Assembly: GCA_030765065.1 (NCBI GenBank)
Contig: CM060985.1
Span: 6,882,001 to 6,946,000, forward strand
Direction: 5' to 3'
DNA from: Deroplatys truncata
Taxonomy: Eukaryota > Arthropoda > Insecta > Mantodea > Mantidae
Length of the DNA: 64,000 nucleotides
Under the pieces are notes generated by a model. The model saw nothing but the letters and a program-made list of their open reading frames with translations, was not told where the DNA came from and did not search any database. The translations under genes were made by a program, and so were the position numbers. This document shows, piece after piece, positions 34,561-45,994 of this stretch (positions within the stretch are counted from its first letter, which is position 1; every line of letters starts with the position of its first letter).

Positions 34561-34959
34561 GAAGAAAATGAAACTTAATTCCATAAGCTGCGATGTCTAA
34601 TGGTAGTGACATGCGTTTCCTAGGCAATGAAACCAGGCTACTTGACATCACAAAATAATACACAGCATCTGGAGGATGCTATCAGTGTCTGTGGGAAGGG
34701 AGGGAGGAATGGCTCTAAGCTCTATCATCAACCAGCAAATGAGTCTAATATGGCATGTTTCCATGGCGTTTTCTATAACTTGATGCCATGGAGGAGACTG
34801 ATGGTTCTGAGAAGTGTGACTGGAAAATACAAAAATCTATCTGCAGAATCTGCATTTGTTTTAAAAATGTCAACCTATTCAATCTGCCAAGTCAGTACGA
34901 GAATAACAATAAAGCTCGAATGACCAGATCTCCTGAAGATTCAACAACAAATGGCTGCG

Positions 34960-35990
34960 AGAAAGAGGAACATTTTGCTAACTTGCTCGGCACATCAGTT
35001 CGATGACCTGGAACTTTTGAACATAAAAGTTGTCTTCTTACTAGCTAACACTACGAGCCGTCTGCAACCATTGGATCAAGGAATAATCGCCTCAATGAAG
35101 CATAATTACCGACACCGACTGGTTAAGGCTGCCATCAGTACAATAGAACTACAAGAAACAGTTCCACATTGGAATGTACTGCAAGCTATCTGCTGCTTGG
35201 GATGAAGTTGCAACACACACCTTAACTGTTTTAAGAAGACCTGGACAGCAACAGGAAACCAATGATCCAACATCTGAACTTATAATGTGGATACAACCAT
35301 GGATTCTGATAATGCTCTTCTACACGCTTGGTGCCCTCTTGTACCGTCATTATGGAAGAATGGACGTAGGTAGACAACAACATCTGCACTGTTGAAGAAC
35401 CAGTCATCTGCTGATGCTGCAAGAGAATGATAATTGACTAATTTTGAAGATTTATTGACTAATTTTGAAGATGGATTGGACATCTGGGAAAAAATACATA
35501 TTGTCAAACACAGGAATCACCTAATGAATTTCGAACTGCCGCCACCCAACAGCCTTTGGAGGTTCATCAGCCCAGCACCAGAGAACACCACTAACCACAC
35601 ACATCCCCCAGACGATGACCGGCAAAAATCAGTTGAGAGAAAATGCTGACGATGGGAACAAGCCGTCTCCCGAAACGCGTTCAAGTAAGAATATCATAGT
35701 GATGTAGTGTAACAACCCTCAACTCTCTATTTTAAAAAAAGAATGATAATTCTTTACTATCATCTTCTGAGGAGGAACATAAAGATACGACACTGTGACC
35801 CCACGCTGAAGTTGCAGCTGTCTGCCACTTCTGATGTCTCCATGGCATTTCAGGCTGCCCTGGATGTGGTATCTTCAGAGAGTGCCATAATATTAAGACC
35901 AACGGTCCGCCAACAACAATTAATGATCTTTTCAAATTATAGAACTGAAATGTGTAATGGATAAGAGTTGTAACTAAAACATGTGTTGCA
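34960..35990 (+). mobile_element. pogo/Tigger-like transposase relic (different lineage), split by a PLE
   Basis: LLNIKVVFLLANTTSRLQPL and DQGIIASMKHNYRHRLVKAA near 35010-35130 form the classic DDE_1/Tigger segment; upstream CSAHQFDDL is the usual DNCSAHP region with the aspartate lost. The C-terminal continuation EEEHKDTT...FQAALDVVSS resumes after 35752. A 304-bp PLE insertion (35436-35739) interrupts it. Confidence 0.75.
35436..35739 (+). mobile_element. 304-bp PLE insertion with 12-bp target duplication, lineage 1
   Basis: AGAATGATAATT stands on both sides (35424-35435, 35740-35751). The insert starts with a short tandem of GACTAATTTTGAAGAT, which is the inverse of the lineage 3' terminus, then carries the last codons of the PLE ORF (MNFELPPPNSLWRFISP), a hammerhead-like motif (35646-35682: CTGACGA, T, GGGA/TCCC, GAA + palindrome ACGCGT + T) and the terminus CAACCCTCAACTCTC. 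It lies within a Tigger relic, so it is younger than that copy. Confidence 0.92.
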
Positions 35991-36098
35991 ATTAAAACTT
36001 AGTGTTAAAAGAACAGTATATTTAAAGTGCTTCTTGAGGTTATTGTTTGTTGTATTATATAACTCACTAATTCAATAAGTACAATACTGTTCCAAATA

Positions 36099-37274
36099 CA
36101 GTGGAATCTCATTAGCATGTTCCTCATTAACACGTTTTCCCGTGTATTACGTTGAATTATAAAAGTCCCGGTACCAAATCACCAAATATAATAAATAATG
36201 TTTGCTTAGTGCGTTTTCCCGGTCCCGCTTACTACGTTTGAAGTTTGACGTCCTCATTCGCTGTTTTGGCCAATCCTTGATCGGTACAGTGGGAATAGGC
36301 ATTTAACACGTTCATAGTTTGACGTCCTCATTTGCTACTTTGGTCAATCCTTGGTCACAGGGTGGATATTGGCAGCCAAATACATACATGCATTTAAATA
36401 TTTGTGTGACACGATTTCTGTGGGCGGGATAGAGAATGCTTTACCTTGGCATGGTAAACGCGGTAAACGCTAACGATATTTTTTCTAATGTTGAGTGATG
36501 ACCAAACAACTATAGATTGTATATTAACTTTTCATTTACAATGAAAAAAAAAAGAAAGTGTAGTAGGTAAATAACCAACAGTGGAAAACTGAAAATCCTT
36601 GATGTAATCACAATCCAAATATAAAACATGTCGATATAGTGCGGAAGTTAAACATTCCTCCGTCAATCTTAAACACGATTGTTAGCAAACCTAAATTGAT
36701 TGAAACTGTTTTTAAAGAAGGGAAAAATACTAAAACAAAACTTTTCTCTTGGAAAATAGGATCAGAAGAGGACCGGAATGAAATTTGTTGCATGGAAACA
36801 CCTCCGTATTCAAATCGTCTTGTATACACCAAAGATAATATCGTCTATTGTACTCGTAACACGATGCACGCTCATAATTTTTGCTTTTTTAGCAGAAATT
36901 GTTATCACGTGTGTAATAAAACACACAGCAAAACCACTATTGCCACTTCCACAATTCGCAATTTATTTTCTCAAAAACATTCATAACCTAAAAAATCCAA
37001 GTTGACCAAAATAAAAGCTTGAATTATTTATTCTCAGGCTTTGTGTATCCAAATCCATTTAAATATATTGAATTTAACATGGAAACGCGGATTGTATTCA
37101 GTATGAAATTGTACTCAAAATTGATTTAAATTCCCCATGGAGACGTAGTAATTATTAGATTTTTATTACCTATGTTCTTAAATTGCAGATTTTGCATTTT
37201 CGTTAACACGTTTTCCCGCCTATGACGTCCAAATCCTTAGGTCCCTGCAAAAACGTACTAACGAGATTCTACTG
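36099..37274 (+). mobile_element. pogo-like DNA transposon, 1176 bp, with nested MITE
   Basis: The ends CAGTGGAATCTCATTAG and (inverse of the right end) CAGTAGAATCTCGTTAG are flanked by TA; the repeat extends inward with AACACGTTTTCCCG on both sides. Inside, after degraded SGKLKILDVI text, RKLNIPPSILNTIVSKPK (about 36640-36690) is the helix-turn-helix of pogo/CENP-B-type transposases. The catalytic domain is missing; from about 36769 the sequence is the MITE also present at 22181-22675. A right-end fragment of the same family occurs at 53090-53195. Confidence 0.85.
36769..37148. mobile_element. MITE-like element, left-truncated copy nested in the pogo element
   Basis: Inverted relative to 22181-22675 and matching it from AAATTTGTTGCATGGAAAC through AAAACACACAGC to the terminus CCCCATGGAGACGTAGTA. 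Confidence 0.7.
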
Positions 37275-37279
37275 TAGTA

Positions 37280-37820
37280 CTGTTTTAAAAAACATTATGA
37301 CAAGCATTTGACAGTATGCTTTCTGAATTAAACAAATCCCAGAAATACCTACACAGCAGTTATTTATTTTTACTTTTTCTTAGAGGTCATGAAAGTGGAA
37401 CACCCTCATTCGTTGGTACACACAACAAGAGAGAAAGTGAACTAAACAGTTGTATTTTACCATTTCAGATCATACAGGATTATTTTTACAAAACCTTGTT
37501 AATTCAAACTTCATTAAACCAAATTGGCTATTTTTCGGTCGCTTGGAATTCTACTGTATTAAGGAAGGGGCAAATAGGTATCCATCTTTCTGCCTCTTAC
37601 AGTCAACATGGGAAGGTAACTAGCACACATCTAAAACCAGCTCTTGATGTTATATTGTTCTACAATAAATGTCTCTAACTGCTTTCTTTTATTTCCTTTC
37701 TGTAAACGTAACAAAGACCGCATAATTCATTAGGATGCTTTAGATTTCACATATCAGACCCTGTTCCAAACAGCTCTGCCATCTAAATTCTTCTGGGGCA
37801 TGAAAATATTCAACTCATGA
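37280..37820. other. intronic stretch, nothing recognised
   Basis: A plus-strand 120-codon open stretch (37316-37678) has no family signature. Otherwise plain intron upstream of exon 37826-38054. Confidence 0.4.
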
Positions 37821-37825
37821 CTTAC

Positions 37826-38054
37826 CTGTAATTCTGTCAAACATCAACTCCCCTCCTGCTTTGAAAACAAGGTGTTTGATAATTTTGACAATGGTTTTCC
37901 CCTTTGCTTCCTTCACAGCTGTGTTGACCATGTAGTTGATGACCAGCTGGGTGTGACCACATGAAACATCAGTTTTGCTGAGCTGTTTATGTGCCAACTT
38001 CTCCAGGTTCTTTACAATCAAGTCCACAAACTTTGGTATCAGCAGGGATGGAAT
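37826..38054 (-). CDS. MYBBP1A: MYBBP1A exon, MFDRITG block
   Basis: It follows a GTGTTACAG acceptor and encodes about 76 codons: IPSLLIPKFVDLIVKNLEKL, CGHTQLVINYMVNTAVKE and KHLVFKAGGELMFDRITG. The closing helix and FDRIT/FDKIT motif match the end of the first ARM block of vertebrate MYBBP1A. It enters in phase 0 after 53268-53462 and leaves in phase 1 before GTAAGTC. Introns of about 15.2 kb (upstream) and 13.8 kb (downstream) flank it. Confidence 0.88.
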
Positions 38055-38393
38055 CTGTAACACAACAAGTACTTTAAATATTAATTATATTTTCCTACTG
38101 GGGAAGTATCAGAAATATCATCTTAAATTGGCACAATGTTCACTTTCATTTGTTTGGTTGATATAGCATACTGGTACCTCAATGTAAATCTCAGCATTAA
38201 TGCAAATATTATTATATAGGTATAAAGTGCGTTATATTCTAAATGTAAAGGAAGGCATGCAACATTGCAATTTAGATGTCCGAAGTCATGTGGTACCAGG
38301 CAGAGACATCTCCAGGGCTGAATATGACAACAGAGGTAGGGGAGTATGGGAGGGGGGTGCGTGCGTGTGCATGTGTGTGTGAGAGGGAGGGAG

Positions 38394-38394
38394 G

Positions 38395-38441
<47 letters not shown>
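38394..38441. repeat. (GA)n microsatellite
   Basis: About 45 bp of GA repeats following a G-rich, GTGT-rich lead-in. Confidence 0.95.
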
Positions 38442-38443
<2 letters not shown>

Positions 38444-38444
38444 A

Positions 38445-39400
38445 AAAGTGATAGAGGAAGGCCAGCACAGAAAACGGAAGTTGAATCCGTCATGGAACAG
38501 AAGTGTAGAAGAAACCAGAGTACATATTCTCATACGATGCTAATGTGATCAGGTAATCACATTATTGCTTTATGATATAGTAGGAAAAGTAGCATCTTTA
38601 GTGGGGTGTATAATTAAAATGGAGCTCCAGCAATTAAATGACATACAATTTACTCATGGGTGAACTTCATGCTTCAGATGGCTGAGTATGTGAAGGAGCT
38701 GTTAGCAATTTAGAAAAGCAACATACGATGGGAGGTACAGCTTGATAAATAGGCCCCATAACCCAGTGAAACAGTTGTGGAATAGAATTCATGGCTAGCT
38801 GCAAACGAGTGCGAAAATAAAGTACAGTTAAATTGAACTTCAAGTTTTTAATTTCGTCTCCTATAACCACTCCTGAGATAAGAGTAAAAACGTATAGGCC
38901 AACACAGAAATGTTGTAGGGCATTGTTTTATAGCAATTCACCACCCACACCAGAAGGAAAACAGCGAGCAGTCCGTCTCTGTTGTCATATTCAGCTGATC
39001 AAGCCTGGTAACGCATGGCTTCAGGCATCTAAATTTTAATGTTGCAAGCTTCCTTTACATTTACCATATAACATACTTTACACCTGTATATTCCCACTAC
39101 AGGATGTGGAATTTAAACATCTCATAATTAATGACAAACCTCCAGTTATACTAAGACTGTTGTGAAGATCACAGATGTAAGCTTGCTGACATTATTACTC
39201 GCGCAAAACTTCTGGAATCGTGACCTTGATTGCCAGCCCAGCTGCCGAACCTAGGAATGGTTTATGTTCAGCTTAATCAACGAAAGCGATATAACACCTT
39301 TGCTTACTCACAGTGGTAACACATACAGTCTGCATAGAAAGTGTCTGCATCTGGTTGTAATTTTAAAGAGACCAGTATCTAAATAGTACTTACTTTATAT
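38445..39400. other. intronic stretch, nothing recognised
   Basis: No coding segment, terminal repeat or RNA gene recognised on either strand. Confidence 0.4.
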
Positions 39401-41060
39401 TTGTTATATTTATAACCATGGCTCCTACGTTTTCAAAGTTGAGTGCTAAGTTGTTAAACAGTCAAAGTAGGAAAATAATTGCAAATGTCCTCGACTTCAT
39501 GAAGCAAGAAGCAGAGATGAAGGAAGAAAATATATGTTCGTCCGAGTTCCACAAAAGCCTTAAGAGAGTGAAAGAAAGAGTAGTCAAAGCAACTGGTGTT
39601 TCACCGAGTTCCGTTTCCAGAGTTCTCAAAGATAAGAGAAAAAAACATATGGATGAAAGAATGCCATTTGACACGCCTGGGGTCTCTAAACGTATTACAG
39701 AAATAGACGATTTCGAATGCGTCATTCGGCGCACGATTCACAATTCCTATGTGGAAGAAAAAACTGTGCTAATAATAAGCAGATTGCTCATCCAGCTGAA
39801 ACACAGCAGAAACTTCCAAGGTGGTGCTACAAATCTCAGAAAAATTATTAAAGATTTAGGGTTCATGTGGAAGAAACCGAAATCAAATAGAAGAGTTCTA
39901 ACAGAAAAGCAAAATAAATAAATAAATAAATAAAATGAAATAATAATAAAATAAAAAAATAGAAATAAAAATAAAAAGTAAATGTTCTCATGATAGCTTA
40001 GTCGGTTAGAGCAACGGCACGGAAAGCCTAAGATCTGTGGTTCAAATCCCGGCTATGGCATTTAATTTTTCAGTCTGATTCTACCTTTCCAAATGACTAA
40101 TTTTATATGTACTTATATCAATGTGTACTTATATCAGCATCAATTTTCAAGGTGGTGCTACAAATTTCAGAAAAATACTATAATGTATGAAGATGAGTCA
40201 TACAGCATCTAAAAGTTGGAGTGACGATAGCGAATTAGGTTTGCAGGCACCTGTTGCCAAAGGGCAAATACTTATTATCGTTCATGCTGTTGGAAAGATC
40301 GGCTTTGTTCCAAATGCCCTTCTTTTACAAGTCGCAACAAACAACAGGAGATTTTCATCAAGAAATGAATACAGAAAATTACATGAAGTGAATCAACGCC
40401 ATGTTGATACCTAATATGCCTGCTGGATCTGTTCTGGTCATTGACAATGCTTCACAATGCGTCAACACTCAAATTCACAAACCACCTACCTCAACTTCCT
40501 TGAAAGAAGAAATGAGAGCTTGGTTACTTAGACATAATAAAGCTTTAGATGAAAGCATGAGAAAAACAAAGCTATATAACTTAATTAAAGCCAACAAACA
40601 GCTTCAGAAGTCATACATACTTGACCAGATAGTAATACATCGTCATAATGTACTTAGACTGTCATATCGCCCAGATCTAAAGCCAATCGAATTAATCTGG
40701 GCTGATATCAAAAAATGGGTGGCATGCAGAAATATCACTTTTAAATTAAAATATGTGGAGCAGTTATAACGCCAGCAATTTGCTGAAATTGGAAGGCCAG
40801 AATGGGAAAATGTATGGCGACATGCTGAATAAATTAAGAATCATTATTCCGAAAAATACGGAATTGCAGAAAATCAAATAGAAATAATTCTCATCCAGGA
40901 TAATGGTGCAGAAAGTAGTGAAGCAGTGATGACGGCAATAATGTGAGTGATTCCGCAGAAGAGGAAGGGTTGTTAGATGTGGAAGAATTGGAGGCAATGA
41001 TTGACAGCGTTTTTTATATTAAGCGCTTTTTACAGCGTGGATTTTAATATACTGTATATA
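39400..41060 (+). mobile_element. Tc1/IS630-like transposase pseudogene interrupted by a tRNA-like sequence
   Basis: A 167-codon N-terminal frame (39418-39921) has a helix-turn-helix (ATGVSPSSVSRVLKDKRKK) and the FECVIRRTIHNSY...FMWKKPKSNRRVL linker typical of an insect DDE_3 family. After a tRNA-like insertion the catalytic part continues in broken frames: MYEDESY near 40185 (first D), SVLVIDNASQ near 40425 (second D) and YRPDLKPIELIWADIKKWVA near 40670 (third, E). The C-terminus WENVWRHAE and an acidic tail close it near 41030. Stops and frame changes show it is dead. Ends not mapped. Confidence 0.8.
39985..40066 (+). mobile_element. tRNA-like sequence, probably a SINE head
   Basis: TAGCTTAGTCGGTTAGAGC is a good A-box/D-arm and GTGGTTCAAATCCCGGC a good B-box/T-arm, separated by an anticodon-arm-like stretch, but the acceptor stem does not pair well. 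It follows an AAATA-rich run (39908-39978). About 80 bp downstream, at 40147-40180, a near copy of 39817-39850 of the transposase occurs, so the interruption duplicated about 33 bp. Confidence 0.6.
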
Positions 41061-42900
41061 ACTAAGTTTATCAGCGCAAAGCAGTGCATAACCGTTGTGG
41101 ATATTTGACGATAACTGTCCCACGCACTCTTGCAGCATGGAGACGACCGGTCACCACCTGATCTGGTAAGCAACTCGCATCATAGCTCTCATTAAGATTT
41201 TCACGTGTCTAGAACTGTTGCGCCGATTATACCAAGATCTTGTGTCCGAAACATTCACACATGAGAAGGCTCACAGTGATACCATAATTATTGGCAGGCA
41301 GATATAAGTAACGTGTCAGAAATGATTAATTTGCTGATAGAGCTAGAGAATAACAAACAAAAGTCTGAGGTAGAAATGCAATGGAAAGTTCACATTTCTT
41401 TGAGCAAGCGGCACAGTTTCATAGAAATGGAAATCAAAATGAAGTTAGGGCCATTTCCTAGACCAGAACCAACACAATGGGAAAGGAGAAACAGAAATTC
41501 AGACAGAGGTAGGCATCTTCAGGTTATGGGAAAATCTGATGAGGAAATCAGCAGTTTAGAGGTAGACATAACTCAAATGATGAATATTGAATTTTGAAGT
41601 AGATCGTCTAGACAATAGGACAGAAATAGAAGTGGGAGAAATTCACCAATAGAAAGAGATAGGGTAGAAGCAACAGAAATAACAAGGCAAATGGTAGGAA
41701 ACAGCTTAAATCAGATAAGGTCAAAATAACAGTTTAGCAGGAACAGGTGCAGTCAGATGCTTCTTTCGATAATCAAAATCTGTGGGCACAATTTTGTTTT
41801 AAAATATGTGGAAGATAAACGTGTGAAAACTGGAATAGGTAATAAGTGCAAGATTATAAAAATTAGGATTAAGCAGAAAACAGTGAATGTAACAAAATTA
41901 GAACCAGTGCTTTGGCCAAAATACTCAAACAAAGACAAAATGAAAACAAACTGTTGGAAATTTAAATATATTTACAATGTAAAGAAAACTAGCCTAGTAA
42001 ATAATCTGGTATTAGGTGTATGTAAGCATAAGTGCTATACAAGAGGAAATTGAAAGAGTTTCCAACAGGGGATCAGATAAATTTTATTCAGGCAAACATG
42101 TACACTCTTTTACTATTTACAATAATAAATGAATGTAAGAGGGCATTATGAACCATAATTATTGACGGGCAGATATAAATAATTGAAATAGATACTTTCA
42201 GTATATAATGTAACAAGTTTGAGTTGAAATGTTTGTCTGCAAAGATGAAGGTAATTAGGAACTCAGGTTAGCGAAAATCATTAGGTATTCAGCTGAAGTA
42301 GCCAACGCATTAGCTAAACACTCTGCGAATTCAGTTAGCTTATAAGTTTGGTACGTTTGCAGTCACGTAGGCCAATTCTGAAATTAGAGAGGCAAAAGAA
42401 ATTCTGAGAAAGTGAAAAACTAAGTTCGCAACAAAGTAAGAGATGTGCATTGGCCTGGGAAAGGCAATAATATATAGGCGGAGCTAAAATTAATAAATGT
42501 TTGTACAATTGAAATCAGAGAGTTATTCCGGCAGCACGTACTGCTCATGTGACTAAGATTTTGCGAGAGGTCTAGCCGATAAGCATCTTAGCTTCTTGAT
42601 ACTACGCAAGTTCAGTTGTTACAATTTCATACATTCAATTATCAATATGCCTGAGAGAAAGATCTCATATCCATACAACATGAGATGAGACAATGAGCTT
42701 CAAACTGTGGTATCACTGATCAGACAAACATTACTTCATTCTTCACCAGCAGTCCAAGCAATGACTGCTAGAGGGTAGTGTTCCTCCAGCAGGTGACACT
42801 GCTAGACCAAAACCATTGACACAGCTTTGCTGCAGACAAACCTCCACCAAGACAATATGCCAGCACACACTTCTTCAATTGAGATCACAAAGTTGCTCCC
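41060..42900 (+). other. possible retroelement debris, unrecognised
   Basis: Short plus-strand open stretches (41313-41597, 94 codons, charged; 41757-42053, 98 codons) may be retroelement gag-like remnants, but no protease, RT or integrase motif is visible. A repeated phrase (ATAATTATTGGCAGGCAGAT near 41285; ATAATTATTGACGGGCAGAT near 42155) suggests an internal repeat. Confidence 0.3.
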
Positions 42901-42904
42901 AGTG

Positions 42905-43145
42905 ACTTCTTCCTCTCCCAAAATATGAGAAAAAATACATATCGTCAAACACAGGAATCACATAATGAATTTCAAACTACCACCACCCAGCACCAGAGAA
43001 TACATTCCCCAGACAGTAACCGGCAAAATTAGTTGGAAACAAGCTGACGATGGAAGCAAACCGTCCTCCCGAAATGCATTCAAAGTAAGAACCTTTTAAT
43101 GATGTAGTGTAACAACCTCCAACTGTCTTCATTTTAAATTCAAAA
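42905..43145 (+). mobile_element. Penelope-like 3' end, lineage 1, diverged
   Basis: Matches 35450-35739: AAAATACATATCGTCAAAC, a degraded MNF-LP-P peptide, CTGACGATGG, CCTCCCGAAATGCATTC and GTAACAACCTCCAACTG. In the hammerhead-like motif the stem III palindrome is ATGCAT instead of ACGCGT, still self-complementary. Confidence 0.75.
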
Positions 43146-43439
43146 AATAGGTTTAGCATGGATGTGCACAGGAGTAATATTTTTAAAACAATTAGTAGTT
43201 TTTGTACAGAGAGATGCATTATGTGTGAAATGGTTAAAAGATGGATGGAATGAAAAACGCTGGCAGATCCTATTAGAAAGTGTAAGAGATAGTACAGAAA
43301 ACCAGTGGTTCAAGTATGTGAGAGCTAAGATGCATGCAATGAGGGAAACAAGAGATATAGTATGGCCACTTTAGCGCTGTTAATTTCCATAGTAACTGAG
43401 GCTATTCTGTTGACAAACTTATGTCTGCTTATTAAAACT

Positions 43440-43830
43440 AGGAACAACATCGTCAGTTTTGTCCTCAGCTCTTTTCTTGATCCCAGGTGCTTAGTTCTTT
43501 ACTCTTCCAATTATTTTAAGTTGTGTTAAATGACCAAAAGTGATGCGCTACAGCACACTTGAATTTTATGCTCCTCAAATGTTCTTTCATCGTGACCTCT
43601 AAATTTCTTTTGGCTTTTCCAAAGTATATTTTATCACAATTTTGTCAATACATTTGATAGATACCCAAAATTGGGTTTTTGATCTTTTGTTTTTAAGGGG
43701 GTTCTTGAGGCCACATTTATTTTGTGGCATTAGCTTTATTTTCAACTACATGAAAAATGTTCTCAAACTTCCAAAAAAGTTTTGGATGAAAGGAGAATTT
43801 GCTGTAGTTAAGTTTAAGTTTCTCTAAAGA
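43440..43830 (-). mobile_element. Penelope-like endonuclease relic
   Basis: The minus strand reads GIYQM then, across a stop, KIYFGKAKRNLEVTMKEHLR near 43600-43660, a degraded GIY-YIG endonuclease (YIG changed to YFG), followed by CAVAHHFWSF. No 3' terminal region. Confidence 0.65.
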
Positions 43831-44039
43831 GGTGATTACTTTTGTGTTTACCAATCAGTTCAGTTCAGCGACATGATGTATTGTATCTGTCTTATGAATA
43901 TGGCGTGTTGCATTCAACTAAACTGGTTACGCCAGTCAACCTCATGGTCTTTAAGTAACTTCAACTGTGAGTTTGCAAGTGGGGATGACACAACACTTGA
44001 GAAATGTCAAACTGAAGTATATGACCAAGTTGTTCTTCA

Positions 44040-45990
44040 CCAGCGATCTGCATCATTTACCCTCTGGCTTCTTCCCAATATGAAGTCTGTAAGTTATCAC
44101 TTTTAAGGCCTTTGTGAGATGTTTGTTCATCTTCTTCACAGAGAGTGCACTGGGGTGTAGATAGACATCGTATCTTGTAGAGGTGTTCTGCGAGGCAATC
44201 GTGGCCAGTTGCCATCCTAAATAAGGCCACTGCACTCTTACTTGGCATTTTTTGTATATCAACTCTATCTTTAATATTCTTATAATCTCTATCTTCTTCA
44301 TCAAGTCTCTGCTGTCTTTTAAAATGTTGCTTAATGTTATTTAATTGTTTATTTATTTCTATTTGTCCTACAGGTTTTAATTCTTGAATTCCACCTTTCT
44401 TTGCTAATTGATCTGCAAGTTCAATGCTCAAAAGTCCGACATGAGCTGGGATCCATTGTAGAGTGACATGATTTTTAGTTTCAACTGCTTCTTTAATATT
44501 TCTTGTTGTTTTACTATTCCATCTATGTCTGATAAGATGACTATTTGTTCTTTAGATTAGATTAGATTAGATTGTATTCTGTGAGTTCACTAGCAGCCAT
44601 AAAGACTTGTGAACATAGAACATGTCAAGGAAATGTACAAAAATTATATATAAACATAAATATTACATAGAATATGGAACATTTGAAATAAAATACAAAT
44701 ACTATATGCGTGTTAAGGAAATGTACAATAAAGTTACATATATACATAAATATTACATAGTATACAGAACATTTAAAATAAAATAAGGACATATTATATA
44801 CAAAATGAAACAAATCAAGTATGGTTCTGTAATGCTGCTTTTATAGCTGTTAATTCTCCATCATAGTGGTTTGATGTTTCATCTAATGTTAGATACTGTG
44901 CAACAGTATACTCCTGCACCAGCATTTTTTTTATTGATGAGGGATCCATCTGTATATATTCGGAGCCATTCTTTTTCTAAGTATCTTTCATTTTCCGTAG
45001 CTATTGCTGTGGTTCTCATTTCATCTGGTATATTGTTTTGTTTGTGTATTGTATATATCAAGTCATTCTGATATTGTATATCAATGTATTCTATTGGACT
45101 CGTTACCTCTGTTGCAATTATATTTGTTATAATTATATTCTTGTATTTTAAGTTATTAATATATGTTCTGAAGCTTATTTGAGTTTTTAAATTACTTATA
45201 GTATCTGCTGTGTGGTACCACTTGTATCTGTTTCTATTGACTTGCAGTTTCTGTGCTAGAGTAATTGCTTTCAACTCATGTTCCAATTCTATAGCCATGT
45301 TTTTTGTGAAGCTTTGTAGTACTGTGATTGGTGTTGTTTTTACAGCTCCTGTTATTATTCTTAATGAATTATTTTGTGAAATTTCTGGTTTACTTTTAAG
45401 TCTCTTGTTTACTGTTGCTGGTAGTTCTCCTCCATACAATATGTTAGGTTTTATATGTATTATATTCCTGCTAAAAGTTTTAAAATGTTCTGTTTGTTAA
45501 TTTTATTTGTTACATTGTTTACATGTTCTTTCATTGATAGCTTTTTATCTAATTCTATCCCTACATATGTAGCTGTAGTTTTTTATTGTTGATTTGCAGG
45601 CATATATTTTCTGTTTTATGCTGCATTGTGAATAGTTGACATTGAGTTTTTCCTGTATTTATTTCATATTGTTGCTATTAGTTCACTGTTCTAGGATTAT
45701 GATTGTATTCTCCATTGTTGTTTGTAGTTTTTTTAATGTTTCCCAGATCTTATGTTCCTTTCTGAAGTCGATATTACCATGTCATTAGCAAACATTCCTA
45801 CTTGTATGTTACCTATTTTCTTTAGTACATCTACTAGATTGTTTATGTTCGTATATATATATATATATTGAACAGAATAACACTTGTAACAGATCCTTGA
45901 GGTAGTCCAACTCTCATTTGTTTCCATTTAGATGTGGCTGTTTTATATTGTACTGCAAACCATCTTTGGGATAGGAAGGTTTGAAACCAG
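44040..45990 (-). mobile_element. Jockey/I-like non-LTR retrotransposon, RT end plus RNase H
   Basis: Reading down the minus strand: RMRVGLPQGSVTSVILFNI-type RT text near 45900 (across a TA-repeat and frame change), then VGMFANDMVIST near 45800, the FADD catalytic box with the first D changed to N. A 186-codon frame (44879-45439) follows, containing LRIITGAVKTTPITVLQ and the RNase H opening RIYTDGSLINKKNAGAGVYC. After an inserted block (about 44550-44840) come LSIELADQLAKKG near 44420 and the C-terminal CTLCEEDEQTSHKG near 44160. The copy is defective and shares its 3' end with 10340-10680. Confidence 0.82.
44550..44840. mobile_element. insertion inside the non-LTR element, TTAGAT-edged
   Basis: The block interrupts the RNase H region. 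One edge is a TTAGATTAGATTAGATTG run; inside, a roughly 75-bp segment (GTCAAGGAAATGTACAA... to TTTGAAATAAAATA) is tandemly duplicated with divergence. It is probably a LINE or SINE tail with a short simple-repeat end. Confidence 0.5.
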
Positions 45991-45994
45991 TTTA

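Noticed and set aside
37316-37678. 120-codon plus-strand frame as a gene
   Set aside because: Antisense to an intron, with no recognised motif and nothing to distinguish it from chance in AT-rich DNA.
39985-40066. Functional tRNA gene
   Set aside because: A and B boxes are good but the acceptor stem does not pair, and it lies in a transposon with a duplicated flank; a SINE head is likelier.
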